Shown piece by piece: positions 1 to 13,000 of a stretch of DNA of 64,000 nt. Every line of letters begins with the position of its first letter. Within the stretch, counting starts at the first letter, position 1. The translations under genes and the position numbers were made by a program. The stretch comes from Yamagishiella unicocca (taxonomy: Eukaryota; Chlorophyta; Chlorophyceae; Chlamydomonadales; Volvocaceae). The notes beneath the pieces are model-generated. The model did no database searches, was not told where the DNA came from, and was given only the letters and a program-made list of their open reading frames with translations. The stretch is taken from positions 744,001-808,000 of the forward strand of contig BDSL01000029.1 in NCBI GenBank assembly GCA_003116995.1, given 5' to 3'.

Positions 1-3000
1 CCGCATTTCCAGCTTGCTGGTGACATAATAGCAGTGCATTCCATGGGCTTATGGTCAGTTTTTAACGCTCGACAGGACAAAACTGTTTATTTCAAAAAAG
101 CCGGACGTTGTCACGACAGTATCACGATGAATGGTCCCGTTTTTCCCTTAGCGACCCGTCCAGAAGCCCACCTTGGTGTGTGCAGCCCACCGCTGGCGCC
201 CCCTGGAGCGCGCGTTTGTGTGATCGCGGCGGTATAGCTTCCGTGCAGCTGATTGGGGATGCACGTACACAATGGTACCCCTAAGTAAGTGCGCGTATGG
301 TAAAATGGAAAGCTGCAGATATGTAATCATGCAAGGGAAGCGGCAAGGGCGGGTAGCGCAGCGCAGAACGGACCCCTGCCGGTGCAAGCGCTGTATAAGC
401 GCCTTAAGTTGGCACTGGTGTTGCGGCCCTGCTTCCTCGTCTGGAGTGTCGGGAACCCACAGGACGAGCATGGTTGCAGCCTGCAGTCTACGGATGGCAG
501 AGTAGTACGGGAGTGTCAGAGTGATGCATGTCGGTGTTTGCCGTAATATGGCAATCCTGTTCTAGCTTGCGCCGTTCACGTGCTTCATAGGTCAGATGCC
601 CAAAGCCTTTCACGAAACCCCGTTCCATCAACTCGTGTGCCCTCAGGAAACGGAGATGTAAGACACAAGCTTGGCTGTCCTAGAAGTGTGCTACGGCATG
701 GTATGCGGGCGATGGCATGAAAGTGCGTTTCCGGGGTAAAGAACAAATGAGCGAAGTCCGGGCGTCTGTATTTGCTGTATGTCTCGGTCATTTTCTCGTA
801 CTTGGCGAAGGACATTACTGGTCGTACACGGCTGTTCCCATCGCCGCACTATGCAATCGAGTTGTTAAGGGCGCCTTCTTGGGTTGCTACGGGCGCAGGA
901 GTTAAAGCGTCAAGGTATTCAAGAGCTCTCGACAGCCATGGACGTAATAAATTGTCTTGTAACTGCTTGTAAGCCTGCAATTTGTCATTCGGCAACCTGT
1001 GAGTCCTTAGGGCGGCGAAGTGTGGAGGGTTGGGGGCCCGCCGGAACGCGAAGGTGTGTCTGAACGGAATGTAAGGCACGGCGATGCGCATGGATGCAAC
1101 CCCTCACTTCATTAAGGAACATGCAGGTCGCGGGGTCCTTTCGATGTACGCATGATTCCACAGCGTTTCGGGAACTACCGCCGTCCCGGCTGAGCCAAGC
1201 GAAGAGAATTAATGTAAGACCTTGTGGATTTGAACCTGAAACGGGGGAATCAAGAGTGCACACACAAGGTCAATGGCAGCTGCACGGCGGGGGACGGGCA
1301 GCATCGTGTTCACAGCGCATTGGTTATCCGCTCACGGCCAGGGATTGCCGCCAGAAGCGGAGCCGTTATGGTTGCGGTCATGTGACATGCGAAGGTATCT
1401 GCTTGTTACCGACGCCGCTTCATTTAGAGCAAATAACGAGGCAGAACCAAGATCAGGCAGGTTTAAGTGTAGGGGCCCTACTGTGTTAGATTCGGGAGGA
1501 TCCTGGAGGATCAAGGCATCGGTTCCGGATAAAGGCATCGGTTCCGGATCAAGGCAACGAGGAGGACAGACCCCAAAGCCGAGCGTTTCCGGTTCCCATC
1601 TTGGGCCCATTATGGCGCGTGTTCGCACTACCTGCTACAACTCAAAGGAGTGGTACGGTAGTACGATTGGCCGAATCGTGGTCGCAACCCGCTCCCCTGC
1701 TAATAATACATCCATGTTACAGTAGCTTCCAGCCCGGGCGCGCCCAGGAGAAGAGGGGGCCCCCATACCGAGACCTCACCGTACTAGAAGCCAGCGCCCC
1801 TAGCAGACCAAAAGGCACAGGGAAAACACGACACCTCGCATCGCCTAAAAAGGGGGGGGCCAACAAAAAGAACAACCCACCCAACGAGCCCAACGACATG
1901 CGCAGTGTGCACAGCTAGCACACGAATGCATATGAGTCACATCGTCGCACTGTCCGTACAAGGTTCGGTGGAAACTATTAAGAAGGAACGTCGCTCACGT
2001 TTAACATGGGAGGAATATGCTTACATTAAAAATGGCGAAGATAGGATATTTGCATATTAGACATAGGTACTGATAGCACATTCGCGATCATAATCGCGGG
2101 CAGTGACTCCTATCTGCAGCAGTGGGCAACTGCCTATCGGTGATAGCGCGGATTTAGCCACAACCGCGTCAATGTGCCGGGGCACTCGGATCCCTCCCTG
2201 GCGTACGCGGCCATACGTCGAGGAACAACGCCTCTGGCCGCGGATGCGCACGCCGGGGCAACACCGCTGCCGCACCTGCTGCCGTCCCCACCAGTCACCG
2301 GTTGCACTGCGACGCTAGCCGGCGAAGCGCCAAAGTCCCCCCCCTCGGGATCAAGAGCGAGATTTGTAACTGGCACCACAGGCGTTCCCACCTCTGTTCC
2401 TACTTCAGCCAATTCCGTGGTCCGACCTAACATGCAGCCCAGGCCCGGCGATTCATCCCCCACGGAGGTATCGGTACTGCGAAAACAGCCTGCGGCACTT
2501 CCTTTGTAATTAATACCGTCGCTATCAACGGCGGCGCAGGTGCTGACGCTGGCTCCAGCGCCGTCGTGCTGCACCGCGGCCCCGACAAGCGCATCATGCA
2601 GCCAGTCGGCTTCGGCGCAAGTCACGAGCGAAGCGCGCGGCTCCCACTTCAGCGCTGCCCAGCAAGCAAGTGGCAGTGGCAGCCTGTGGGACGGCGGCAG
2701 AGGGGCGTATGGCCCTGTCAAGGCGGTTTTGCGTTGCTGCGCCAGGGTGCTCGAGGCGGTTTTACGTTGCAATCTAGGGTGCTCGAGGCGGTTTTACGTT
2801 GCAATCTAGGGTGCTCGAGGCGGTTTTACGTTGCAATCTAGGATGCTCGAGGCGGTTTTACGTTGCTGCGCCAGGGTGCTCGACGCGGTTTTACGTTGCT
2901 GCAGCAGGGCGCTCGGGCGACGCCGCTGCATATCCAAACTGGGGTAGCATTCACGAGAGCAGTTAGGAACAAGGCGCACAGGCGTCTCCACGTCAGAGGA

Positions 3001-3384
3001 GCCTGTCGTGCCTCACAGCAGTCTTCGCCTATCGTGGACACTAGGTGTATCAGTACGTGTACGTGCCGGTGCTGGGGCATGACAAGCCCGCTGAAAACAG
3101 CGGCGGTCGAGGGGATTTGATAAGAGAATCCGCGAATCCACGGCCGACAAACCGAGGGCGGGCGCCATACTGTAGCCAAGTATGGCGCTAAAAAAGGCGA
3201 CTAGGCGATAAATGGAAAAGGCGGCTGGAAGAGGCGCTGGTCGTAAAGAAAGAGGCGCTGGTCGTAAAAGCGTAGGATAGCCGTAAGAAGAAGTGGATGC
3301 AACGGACGAGGAGGCGAGGACGGAAGTGGAGCGCAGCCTGGAAAACTATCAACAGACCTATTGGCCTGGAACCCACTGTAACCG
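1..3384. other. Left flank without a supportable gene
   Basis: I found no exon chain, recognisable domain or RNA gene here. Open frames exist on both strands, for example 2134-2772 (-) and 2174-2509 (+), but they are low-complexity and overlap each other, as expected by chance in GC-rich DNA. The stretch holds a 32-33 bp minisatellite at 2722-2912 and, at 3124-3162, one copy of the interspersed element otherwise seen in introns. The far end may be the 3' untranslated region of the NYN gene on the minus strand. Confidence 0.5.
2722..2912. repeat. Minisatellite, 32-33 bp unit, about 6 copies
   Basis: Tandem units share GGCGGTTTTACGTTGC followed by either CAATCTAGGGTGCTCGA or a CTGCGCCAGGGTGCTCGA variant. 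Outer copies carry the second form and inner copies the first, which suggests the array grew from its middle. Confidence 0.9.
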
Positions 3385-3389
3385 TTACA
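3385..3389 (-). terminator. Candidate poly(A) signal of the NYN gene
   Basis: TTACA on the plus strand reads TGTAA on the minus strand, the usual poly(A) signal of volvocine algae. It lies about 545 nt beyond the proposed stop of the NYN gene. Assignment is by position only. Confidence 0.4.
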
Positions 3390-3434
3390 ACAAAAACAGC
3401 CCGTGAATGCGATCGAAAGAACAGAGTGCCCGGC

Positions 3435-3518
3435 ATCTGGGGTTGCGGGGAGGACATCTGGGGTTGCGGGGAGGACATCTGGGGTTGCGGGGAGGACATC
3501 TGGGGTTGCGGCGACGGT
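3435..3518. repeat. Minisatellite, 21 bp unit, 4 copies
   Basis: Four near-perfect copies of a 21-bp unit beginning ATCTGGGGTTGCGGGG. It lies downstream of the NYN gene on the minus strand. Confidence 0.9.
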
Positions 3519-3933
3519 AGCCGCCCACATCCCTACCTTGAGAAGTACGTGGCCGGCTCCATCACGGCATGCGTCTGTGTTCGGTGCGCCGCGGCGAATT
3601 GGACGGAGCGCGGTGATGATAGTGTTGGGCAGCCAGGAGGGAGGAGGGTGAGCGTGCGCGCGGTGGAAAGAGCTCCCGCGACAGGAGCGGTGGGTGGAGG
3701 ACACACATAACGACACACATAGCCGTTTGGGGCGTATCGGCTGGCAAGTAGCATCCTGGCTGGCCACGCGCCTGAACTCGTCACCCGTTCTTCTCAACCG
3801 GACCCATCACATGCCCTGTCACGGCGGGTGACGATATCGGATGAAAGAGAGGTTCCTTTTCCCGGGAGCCCTTCAGTACTTCAGCCCGACCTTCCTTGCC
3901 GGGGGATACCTCGAAGGAGTAATAGCTGTACTA

Positions 3934-6585
3934 CTAGTGTTTGGTATTCTTAGAGGAACACCCAACCCCGTCCATCGCGTGCGCACGCACCCGCCGTCGG
4001 GGTGTATGTGGGCTCACAGCTACAGTGCGAACACCTCGCTCGGACAGGTAACGTAGCGGCGCAGCAAAGTCTGGCGGGAGCGGTGGGTTGGGCGAGCGCG
4101 GGGGGCGTAAGTGCGTGGATGTGGCAAGAGGAGGGGAGCAGCTGCCGTTGCGGTTTTCCACCGGTTTGGCGCGCCCATAAGTACAGCCGTGCCGGGTTGG
4201 CGAGAAAACAGGTACCATTCAGATTGTACAGGCCTAGCTGTGCTTGCTTGCGCTGTATCTTAACCGATGTAAGCCGCATCGCTCTGGCCGCCAGGCCCTT
4301 TGACTCCAGGCTCTACAACTCCAGGCTCTACAACTCCAGGCTCTACAACTCCAGGCTCTACAACTCCAGCCTCTACAACTCCAGCACCTGGAAACCAAAG
4401 CGTCGAATCCTGCAGAACGTCCTGGCTCATCTCGACGGACTGTACGGCCAGCCGGCAGTTCTTAGACGGCCTTGCGTGGAAGGTTAATCTCGCAGCCGCG
4501 GTTTAAACCAAGTTTGTGCGTCTGAGCAAGGTTCGGAAAGAGTTTGGGATGGGGATCTGGGGCCGGGCAGAGTCGACGGTCGGAAGCGACCATTTTCCGC
4601 TGCCCCAATCTCACCGGTGTCCTGGGAGATGCACAGTACAGCCGTGTCCGACCCATGGGTCGCAGCGAACTCGATAGCGTCGTGCACCAGCCGCACGTCC
4701 GCTGCGTCACGTCGTACGGCAACCACCTCCAGACGAAGCAGCCCCCACCGCTCTAATAGGGGCAGAACACCTGCACACAGTTATGAGCTTGTGGTTGTTG
4801 CCGATCCAAGGCTGAGCGTCCTCGCTGGTCTCGACCATCTCGCCATATCCTCTGCTCGTCTACCGTTAGCTGTACACGAGCCCGAGCGCGAGTCCGCCTA
4901 AACCCGGACCCTCGAATAGCGAGCCTACGGCTTTGTCGACTCATGCACCGCCCCGTACATTGCCGTACCCGCCTTTCCCCCAGGCTCCAAAACCTTGCAA
5001 ACCTACCCCATCCTGCGCAGTTTACAGTAGGGATACCGCGTTTCGCCCGGCCCCTCAGCAATCATACGCCTGGCGCCATTGCGCTGTGGGTACTCCTCCG
5101 CCCACCAATGCTTTGCTCCTGCGTTGCGGCAGACCCTGCTCGGCCTGCGCTGCCGCTGCCCTGCCGTACCCAACTTCCAGAACCCTGCTCGGCCTGCGCT
5201 GCCGCTGCCCTGCCGTACCCAACTTCCGGAACCCTGCTCAGCGCCCGGTCGCTGTCGTACCTTCGAGGCGCCTCACGGTGTCCGTGTTGGCGTACCCGCG
5301 ACACATGACGAGCCGGCCCCCCGCCTCATGCACGAGGGCCTAAGGGCCAGGCGAGGGACAGATGGCGGGTCTGAGTGGGCGGGTCTGAGTGGGCGGGTCT
5401 GAGTGGGCGGGTCTGAGTGGGCGGGTCTGAGTGGGCGGGTCTGAGTGGGCGGGTCCGAGTGGGCGGGTCTGAGTGGGCGGGTCTGAGTGGGCGGGTCTGA
5501 GTGGGCGGGTCTGAGTGGGCGGGTCTGAGTGGGCGGGTCTGAGTGGGCGGGTCCGAGTGGGCGGGTCCGAGTGGGCGGGTCCGAGTGGGCGGGTCTGAGT
5601 GGGCGGGGCGAAGCAGCATGACGTGGCGGCAGGCTTGGCGGCGGTGCATAGGGCCGACTGTGGACGGCGTGGCCGCAAGGGGAACGGTGCGCTGCTGTTC
5701 AGCATAGCGACCAGAGCCTGCCTCCAGCGCCCGGCCTTACTCACCCTCATGCGGCGCATCTGAAGCGGCGCGGAGGCGGCGGGTGCGAAAAAGTCCACAT
5801 TGTCCAGATCCTGGAGCGCGCGGGCCGGCGGGGGGACGGGCAGGAGATGGGAATGGAGGAATTCAGCTACGTCTTTACCATTTTCGGCATCACCTATTAA
5901 CACGCAACCGCGACCTCTGTCGCCATCCATTAGCCATCGCTGATCGTCTATAGACGTGCCATCGCCAGGAACCAGCAGACGATGGGACTCCTCGTACCCA
6001 GAGCATCGCCACTGGGCGGCACCTCAGCAAGTTCCGGAGCGCCACGTCGGCTCCCGGAGGCTCCAGGGAGGCCATGACGGAGACAAAGCTGCATGGGACA
6101 TCAAAGCTACCCGCGGTGCCGTACATCTGGGTGGCTGGGAGCGGTGCCAACGGCGGCGATGGGTTCGTTGGTGCTGGAACCACTGCTGCCACACCCTTGG
6201 TCGTCGCGGCCAGGCACGGCACCGGTGGCTGCGGCGGAATGCGTCGCTGCGTCATGTGTGCTGTGCGGGCCTGTCTTCGCCGGTGAGGAAACGCGAGAGC
6301 TGTTGTTGTTGTTGTTGTCGTCGTTGTTGCTCGTATCGGTGATGCGGTGCATCTTCCCTCCGTTCCCACTGGTAAAGCCTGTGCTGCTGCCGGCTCTTCT
6401 ACGACAGTCGGCACGTCCAGAGCGCCAACCCCCAGCGGATGCACTCGCCCTGCCGAGGACGTGTCACCCCGTAAGCCAAACGAATGGCGACGGGTGTTGC
6501 TCTGCCGCCGGTTCCGCACCGTGGATTGCGGACGTGGCTGTGGGGTATGAGCTCGGCTGCCGCACTCCGGTTCGGGTCCCGCCAT
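3934..6585 (-). CDS. NYN-domain protein, putative RNase (PIN-like fold)
   Basis: Proposed exons on the minus strand: 6585-6023, 5916-5745, 5339-5261, 4770-4615, 4070-3934 (368 aa). All junctions keep phase. The last four exons encode an NYN domain: VLIGDAENGKDVAEF supplies the first acidic strand, YANTDTVRRLEG the second, ADVRLVHDAIEFAA the third, and SQDTDFAAPLRYLSERG the DTDF motif. NYN proteins are metal-dependent ribonucleases of the PIN superfamily, and the expected aspartates (DAEN, ADVRL, DTDF) are all present. The 5' exon (low-complexity, Thr/Pro-rich) is uncertain: the protein could instead start at the ATG at 5930, giving about 185 aa, essentially one NYN domain. The 3' end is also open, because a strong GTGCGTG donor follows the codons for SPHTPRR. 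Introns 2, 3 and 4 hold separate tandem repeats. The RNA target is unknown. Confidence 0.7.
4303..4386. repeat. 15-bp tandem repeat in the last NYN intron
   Basis: About five to six copies of a 15-bp unit CTCCAGGCTCTACAA, with a CTCCAGCCTCTACAA variant at one end. It lies inside the intron 4071-4614 of the NYN gene. Confidence 0.85.
5133..5240. repeat. 49-bp tandem duplication in an NYN intron
   Basis: Two full copies and a partial third copy of a 49-bp unit starting ACCCTGCTCGGCCTGCG. It lies inside the intron 4771-5260 of the NYN gene. Confidence 0.85.
5365..5606. repeat. 14-bp minisatellite, about 17 copies, NYN intron
   Basis: Perfect or one-base-variant copies of GGGCGGGTCTGAGT (T or C at one position). 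The array fills most of the intron 5340-5744. Long open frames on the minus strand here are artefacts of a repeat without stop codons. Confidence 0.95.
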
Positions 6586-7098
6586 GCAAGCTTGGATGGA
6601 TCGGAGGCGAATGTATTAAGCCCATTTGCTGCCGGGCAATGAAAGGCATGCGCAGCAACTGGAAGCAACGAAAGGGCTAAAGCTCGTAAAGTGGCCGAGC
6701 CATGAAGTGTTGCTCAGCCCTTCCCAATTCAAAGAGTAGTATTTGTGTAATTGTATACATCCTTGATGTCATTTCAGCACAAAGCGTAGGAAGCTCAGAG
6801 ACCAACTAGGGCTGCGCTGCGCATAAGCTGTGAAACATATGAAAAACATGCAGGTTGCATATTATCTCAGAGTGTGTGAATGCACATTGTTGTGACCTCC
6901 ATGACGTCGTACACTTCTATAGTCAGACACACTTGCATAGTCAGACACAGCAAGCCAGGACCTAAACTCCCGTTTCACGACCACAGCCCCTCTGTCAAAA
7001 CTTTTCAGCATTGCTATAACAGCTGGACAAAGGGAAGTGTCATTTTGTGACGCTCGTAAAGTGGTACAATGCCCACGACCTGAGACCCCTGCTAGAAG
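6586..7098. other. Intergenic region between the NYN gene and the CHASE kinase
   Basis: The two genes are divergent, so this 513-bp stretch should hold both promoters and 5' leaders. It is more AT-rich than its surroundings. I see no clear TATA box or RNA gene. Confidence 0.5.
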
Positions 7099-10000
7099 AT
7101 GGAGGACAGTACTATGGAGTCGAATGGACATGTAGTTGTTCACATGCCGAATGGCCCGCTGACTGTCGGGAACGGCACTCGCGGAGTTCAGTCGGCGCCT
7201 CTCTACGTACTTCGGCCAGATGATGAATTCCATTCATCTACGGCAGATGACTGTGCCCCTGTTACTCATCTTGCATCAGAGCTGGCTGTCGTATCTGGCG
7301 TCGGCACTGGCGAGGCGTTGGATGCTGACCATCTCAGGAGCGTGGTGGAGAAAAACAGTGTGTCAGCCCTTAAGAATGGCCATCATCCCTTTTCTCACCT
7401 CACGCGACGTATGCGGTATGGCAAGAACGTTGGCGGCAGCAAGGTGACCCATGCAGAGGAGCCAACTGCAATGAAAAGGAGTGGCAACGTTAAGAGACAG
7501 GCGAGTCCAATATATGCCTAACTGTCGGTAAACCGCTGTAGGATGAAATGCCTTTCCCGGCCTCCCCCCGCCCGGTTCACACACATGGCACACCCATTAC
7601 ACAGGCGCTGCTCCTCGCTATGCGCAAGGACAAAAAAGTGGTGATAGTTCCAATCCTACTACTCTTCACTTGCATGGGTTTGGGATTGTGGGGCGTCTTC
7701 GCGGCGTCAAGCCAGGAGCGGGAACAGCGGTTGGCAAACGCACAGAACCGGGCAGCGGACAAGGCGCAGACAATTGCGTCGGAGCTCCGGGCTTGCTACT
7801 TGCCAGTCAAGGTGGGACGAGGGGGGATGCAGGTGGCATGATGGCGTGAGGTCGGATGTGGCGGGAGTGGTCAGTTACGTCCACAGTTTGGCAGGAACCG
7901 ACTCGTAGCAAGCGACATAAGGTCGGCAAATCAGCTGGTTAGGATGGTCAGGGGATTGAGGTCTAAGCCATGGCCACGAGCAAAGCGACTGCAGCCGTGG
8001 CCGCAGACGCGTTAATGGGAATTGAGGGGAATCGTACACGTTTCACTCCTTTTCCCTTATAAGCACTCAGCATCGACCAAACGTGCGTTCAATTACCGAC
8101 ATCGTGTCAGAAAGATGTCAGCGGGGACGCCAAGAGGAGCGTGGGGCGCGTTATTCGGGCAGCGGAATCGAGGGGCGTGTTGGCAACATGCTGGGTACGC
8201 AGCGAGTCATTACGTCAAGAGAGGGGCATTGGGCAGGGCGGGATGCCGACCCGACAGGGAGGCAGGGGTGGAGTTGTACGACGCCGGCGTGCGCCGAGGA
8301 CCGGGACAAGGTCTGGGGGGCCCATACACACGAGGACGTACGACCTGGTGTGCTGGTTTGGCTGGTTTGGGTAGGCAGGCTTATTGGGTGGGTCGGTCCG
8401 AAGCGAGGGACGGACGGTTTAGGGGAAAAGGGAAACGTTCCTGCCAACGACCTTCCGAGTAATGGGCCAAGTGTATGCAGCTGGAAGTCGTTGACCAGAT
8501 CAGGCGCCAGTCGCATCGCCGGCGGTGCGCTTCTTAGCTGGGTCTCGTCGCTTCTGGCTCGGGTTGACTTGCCTGCTGCCTGGCCGCGGGAGATGCCACC
8601 GAGACATGGACACAGCGCCTCAATAAGCCATCGCGGATGGCACGGTGATGGTGGGCTGTCATGGCAGTAGGGTTAGCAATGGTATGCTGCCCCATGGCTA
8701 CCGAGCTCGCGTCTCTTGTCGTCGGTTGACATCTTGACGCCTGTCCCAGGTTTCAGCTGTTCTGAGCTGTGGGGCAGACACGGGTTGCAACTGGCCGTCC
8801 CACAATTGCCATTGCAGGTCGGTAGCTAGTAACCCAAACCCACGAGCACAGCCAAATTACCCGGCCAGCCTCCAAGCCCCGCACCCATCCACTCACCTCC
8901 CGCCCTCCCAACCATGAACCCCAGGTGATGCAGTCCTTCGTAACCCGCTACCCGCACTTCCCCACGCTCAACGCCACCTTCGACACCCTCGCTGAGGAGC
9001 TGCTCTCGCTGACGGCGGCGGGCAGCATCGCCAACATGCAGCTGGCGCCGCTGGGGGTGCTGTCGGCCATACAGCCGCTCAAAGGTACGGCAACGGAATG
9101 GAACCAACGGAACTGCGTACGTTGCCAGGTGGGTACATTGCCAGCAGTGCGGCAGCGCAAGATCCGATGCCGCGGCGGCGGCGTGGGCCGCAGACCTGCG
9201 GGTTGGGTAGCTTCTGACGGCATGTAGCTGTCATGGCAGGTTTCAGTATCGAAGAGCACGGAGGAAGAGCAGCATCTCGTGCTGGCAGCGTACACGACTC
9301 AGTGTGGCAGCGCCAGGTCGAGCGGTGGTGCTTGCTCGCGAGGGTGCCATTACTCGGTAGCCCGCGGAGCCTGACCCAAGTGGCGGACAAGTCGCTGACG
9401 GTCGCGACTGCTACCTGGCTAGTTGCCCTTGCTTGGGGCTACGGACGGAGGGGGAGGGATTTGGACGCCGCTCCGAGCTGAGCACTAACGCAACCGCACT
9501 GCGCGGATGAACCTGCTGGCAACCAAAAGTACAGATCGCAAGGCGGAGCCTGCGCACCGCTTTTTAGGGGTTGCTATTCGGGGATCAGCACGCGCAGAGG
9601 TGCAGTGTGGACGCCAGGGCCGTAATACCTCTCAGGCTATGGCGCCCTGTCCCCGGCCCCACTTGTGTTCGACGCAACACAGCCGCACCTAACTGCCCGC
9701 GTCGCGCTGACGCCAGCCCTCGTTCCTGCCATCGCTCGCACGTCCGCCCGCCTGCTTCCAACACTTGGCGGTCGCGACAGGCAGCGAGGCGGCCATCGGT
9801 CACGACCTGCTGGCGGACCTAAAGAACCGCGATGTGGTGCTCCGCACGATTGCGTCCCACAACCTGACGCTGGCGGGGCCGTACAAGCTCATACAGGTGC
9901 GTAAGGGGGGGGCTAGGGTGCGGCTGTCACGGCGCACAGTGACACAGCTTCGGACTGGAAGTGCTGCTTGCGTGCTCAAGCCTGCGTGCGGCCTCCGCCG

Positions 10001-13000
10001 CTGCGCGTCCGATGTACTGCCGCAACACAGCTGATTGATGATTGCTGTCGAGAGTGCCAGTGCACTTGTCGAATGACAGCAGTCGGATTGGGAATTAGTC
10101 ACGGAATTAGGAGGGTGGTGGGGGTGCCGCGAGCGCGTTGGGTCGGAGTGTGTCCAGACGTGACTCTGACGGCGCAAACCCACCCATCCACCCGCCTTTC
10201 CTTTGCTCTTTGCCCTGTATCGATTGTGCGCGTTTCATCTGTACACCCCCCCATCCATCCCCCGGCTTGTCGGCCGTGGATTCGCTGATATAATTTTACC
10301 CGCCCCCCTCTCGTCTGTCCCCCGGCTGGTCTTCCGCGAACCCCTCTCGTCTGTCCTAAACGGTTTTTTCTGGTATCCACGGGTCTCCCTCAAAACCCCT
10401 CTCGTCCGCCCCCGCAGGGTTTCATGGGGGCCCCGGCCCGCTACCCCATCTACGTGCGCGATGTGGACGCTAACGAAACCTTCGGCATGCCGCACGACGC
10501 CACGAACTGCTCCATCTGCTACGACCCAGCAACTCGGACCAAGTTCTGGGGTGCGTGCTGCGCCGCGTGCTGCGTGCTGCGCTGCAAGCCGCGCCGTGGC
10601 ACCCAGTGGTTGCCGCCACTGGGCTGGCAGGCGTCCGGGCAGCCCTGCTTGGGCTGGAAGGCGTCCGGGCAGCCCTGCTTGGGCTGGAAGGCGTCCGGGC
10701 AGCCCTGCTTGGGCTGGAAGGCATCCGGGCAGCCCTGCTTGGGCTGGAAGGCGTCCGGGCATCCCTGCTTGGGCTGGAAGGCGTCCGGGCAGCCCTGGCA
10801 CACACGCATGCGCGGCTCAGATCACCTCCATATGAGCATAACACAGAAGCGCAGAAGCGTTATAGTTATCTATGTGAACACAAAAGCACTTGCAGCGGCC
10901 CCGACCGCCTCCGCTTTCATGTGCCGAGGACGTGAGAGGCTCGACGAGATTTCCTAAACAGGCACATGCACCTCTCCCCGCCCGCGCACTGCACGCCCTG
11001 AACAGGCTTCGCTACGGTGCTGATCCACTGGGATCGGTTCATCCACGGTGTCGTAAAAATAGAAGACTTGGAGCTCCAAGGCCTGCAGTACCGCATTACC
11101 CGGGTGGACGACCTTGATAGGACCAAGTACATTTACCTGGGGGGAAGTGAAGAGGTGCGCTTGCGGTGGGGTCCGTTCCTTGATTCGTGACACTCCGTGC
11201 TCGCCGTCCCCCGCTGTACCTTGCCCATGGTCACGTACACCACGCGCACAAACTGAGTCAGCCTATTTTCTACCCGGCCCCGGCATTTTGACAGACACTA
11301 CGTGACCCGGTCGAGGTGCTCATCCCTGTCCCAAATAACATCTGGTGCTTGACGGTAGCGGACATGAGGGGCTGGACGCCCAACTGGGAGTGGCCGCTGG
11401 TGGCGATGGTGGGTCTGACTGCATACTCGGACAAGAGCGGAAGTTGTGCGCCAGGACGGGCTGAGGCCGGCGAACTGGGCGCAGCACGGGGTTGCGAAAC
11501 GTAGGGCGTGGAAGTTCATACTTAACGAGTAGATATGAGCCAGCTCATCCCCGGCGACTGCTCCGGTGACCGGAGCTGCGCTCCGCTGCGCTCCGGCGCC
11601 TTAACTTGCGTCGAATCCCTCAACTTTGTGATGATGATATCATCAAACCCCGACTGCAGGTGGTGGTGATGAGCCTGCTGCTGGCAATGCTGGTGGGCAT
11701 GGCGCTGGTGGGGCGAGCACAGCAGCACCTGCTGCTGCAGGAGGTGCTGGTGAGTGGTGTCTCCGTCGGTGTCCGCTGGGCTGGGCTGGGCTCAGGGGAT
11801 CCTTGGGTTTTGGGCCGCGGCCGCCAGGTGCCCCAGCGCAAGGTCGGTTGCGGCCGTGCAGACCTTCACTCCTGCCCTCATTGACTGCATCCGAACGACG
11901 CAATCAACCGAACTCGACTCGCGTCGCAAATCCTCTCGAAGGAAAGGACGGCCGATATAACATACAAGCCACCGAACTCCCCACATTACAATAACCAACG
12001 CCTCACACACGCTTGCGTTTTGTGCGCGCAATCACTGCCCAATCTGCCGCCGACGCAAATCGCCACGTTCCCAAACCCAACCCCGGCCCCCCTAAAACAT
12101 CCCCCAACCCTAAAACCCCTCAGTCCGCCAACCAGCAGCTAGAGGACGCCGCAACCGTGTTGCTGGGGGAGAAGGAGCGAGTGGAGGCGCTGATGCGGCG
12201 ACAATACAACCTCATAGAGTGTCTGGGGCTGGATCCAGAGGCGCCTGCGGGCAGCGGCGTCGTCGCCGGCGGCAGCGGCACCGCCAATGGCGTCGCCATC
12301 ACGGCCATTGGCATCGCCAACGGCGTGTATGCTCCTAACGGCCCGAACAGCGCACCCCTGATCGGCGAGCGCCCGTCCAATCCCGCGGGTGAGGGCGTCG
12401 GTAAGGGGCACATCGCCCCCAGCAGCAGGCCGGAGGTTATGGGGTAATGTGCGGGTGCTGTGTTAGCCCTTTGCTGCTAACAAGCAATGTCCTCTTCGTG
12501 GGGGCCGGTTGCGCTGCCCGTGTCGTGGGGCTGACTGACTGCGGCAGACCCACACGTTTTGCCGGATGGCGCCCCGCCCCCTATCCGTCCCCCCTTATGC
12601 CTCCCACTCCCACTCCCGCTCATCCTCCAACGAACAAACAAACCACCGCCCCTGCACCAACGTGCAGAGAAAATTGAGGAGATGCGGAAGAAGCTCCTGG
12701 CCGGTTTGCGGATGAGTACTGCCGGAAATGGCTCGAGCAGTGGTGCGCTAGGCGGTGCCCCCAGCGGCGGCGGCCGCAACGGCAAGAGCCCAGGCACCCA
12801 GGCGGAGGGCTTCGATCTGGTCCTGGGGGAGATGATTGGGGAGGGGACATTCGGCAAGGTGTATCGAGGTGGGTTGGCGCGTGGTTGACGACGCACTGGG
12901 CTGATGGGTGGCGGGGTGTAGGCCCTATGTGTGCGGAGATCGGTACCGGGCAGAGGTGGGCGGAAAACGTAATGGGCTCGGTGGAGTGTAGCACGCCTCG

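Noticed and set aside
1215..1250. tRNA-like T-loop (GGTTCAAATCC on the minus strand)
   Set aside because: The stem of the T arm does not pair and no anticodon or acceptor stem can be drawn.
4388..4409. A 22-nt micro-exon in the NYN gene giving DTGFDALVS
   Set aside because: Splicing straight to the exon at 4070 keeps phase and gives DTDFAAPLRYLSERG, a far better NYN match.
5326..5649. Minus-strand frame repeating SDPPT
   Set aside because: It is the 14-bp intronic repeat of the NYN gene; the true exons lie either side and splice over it.
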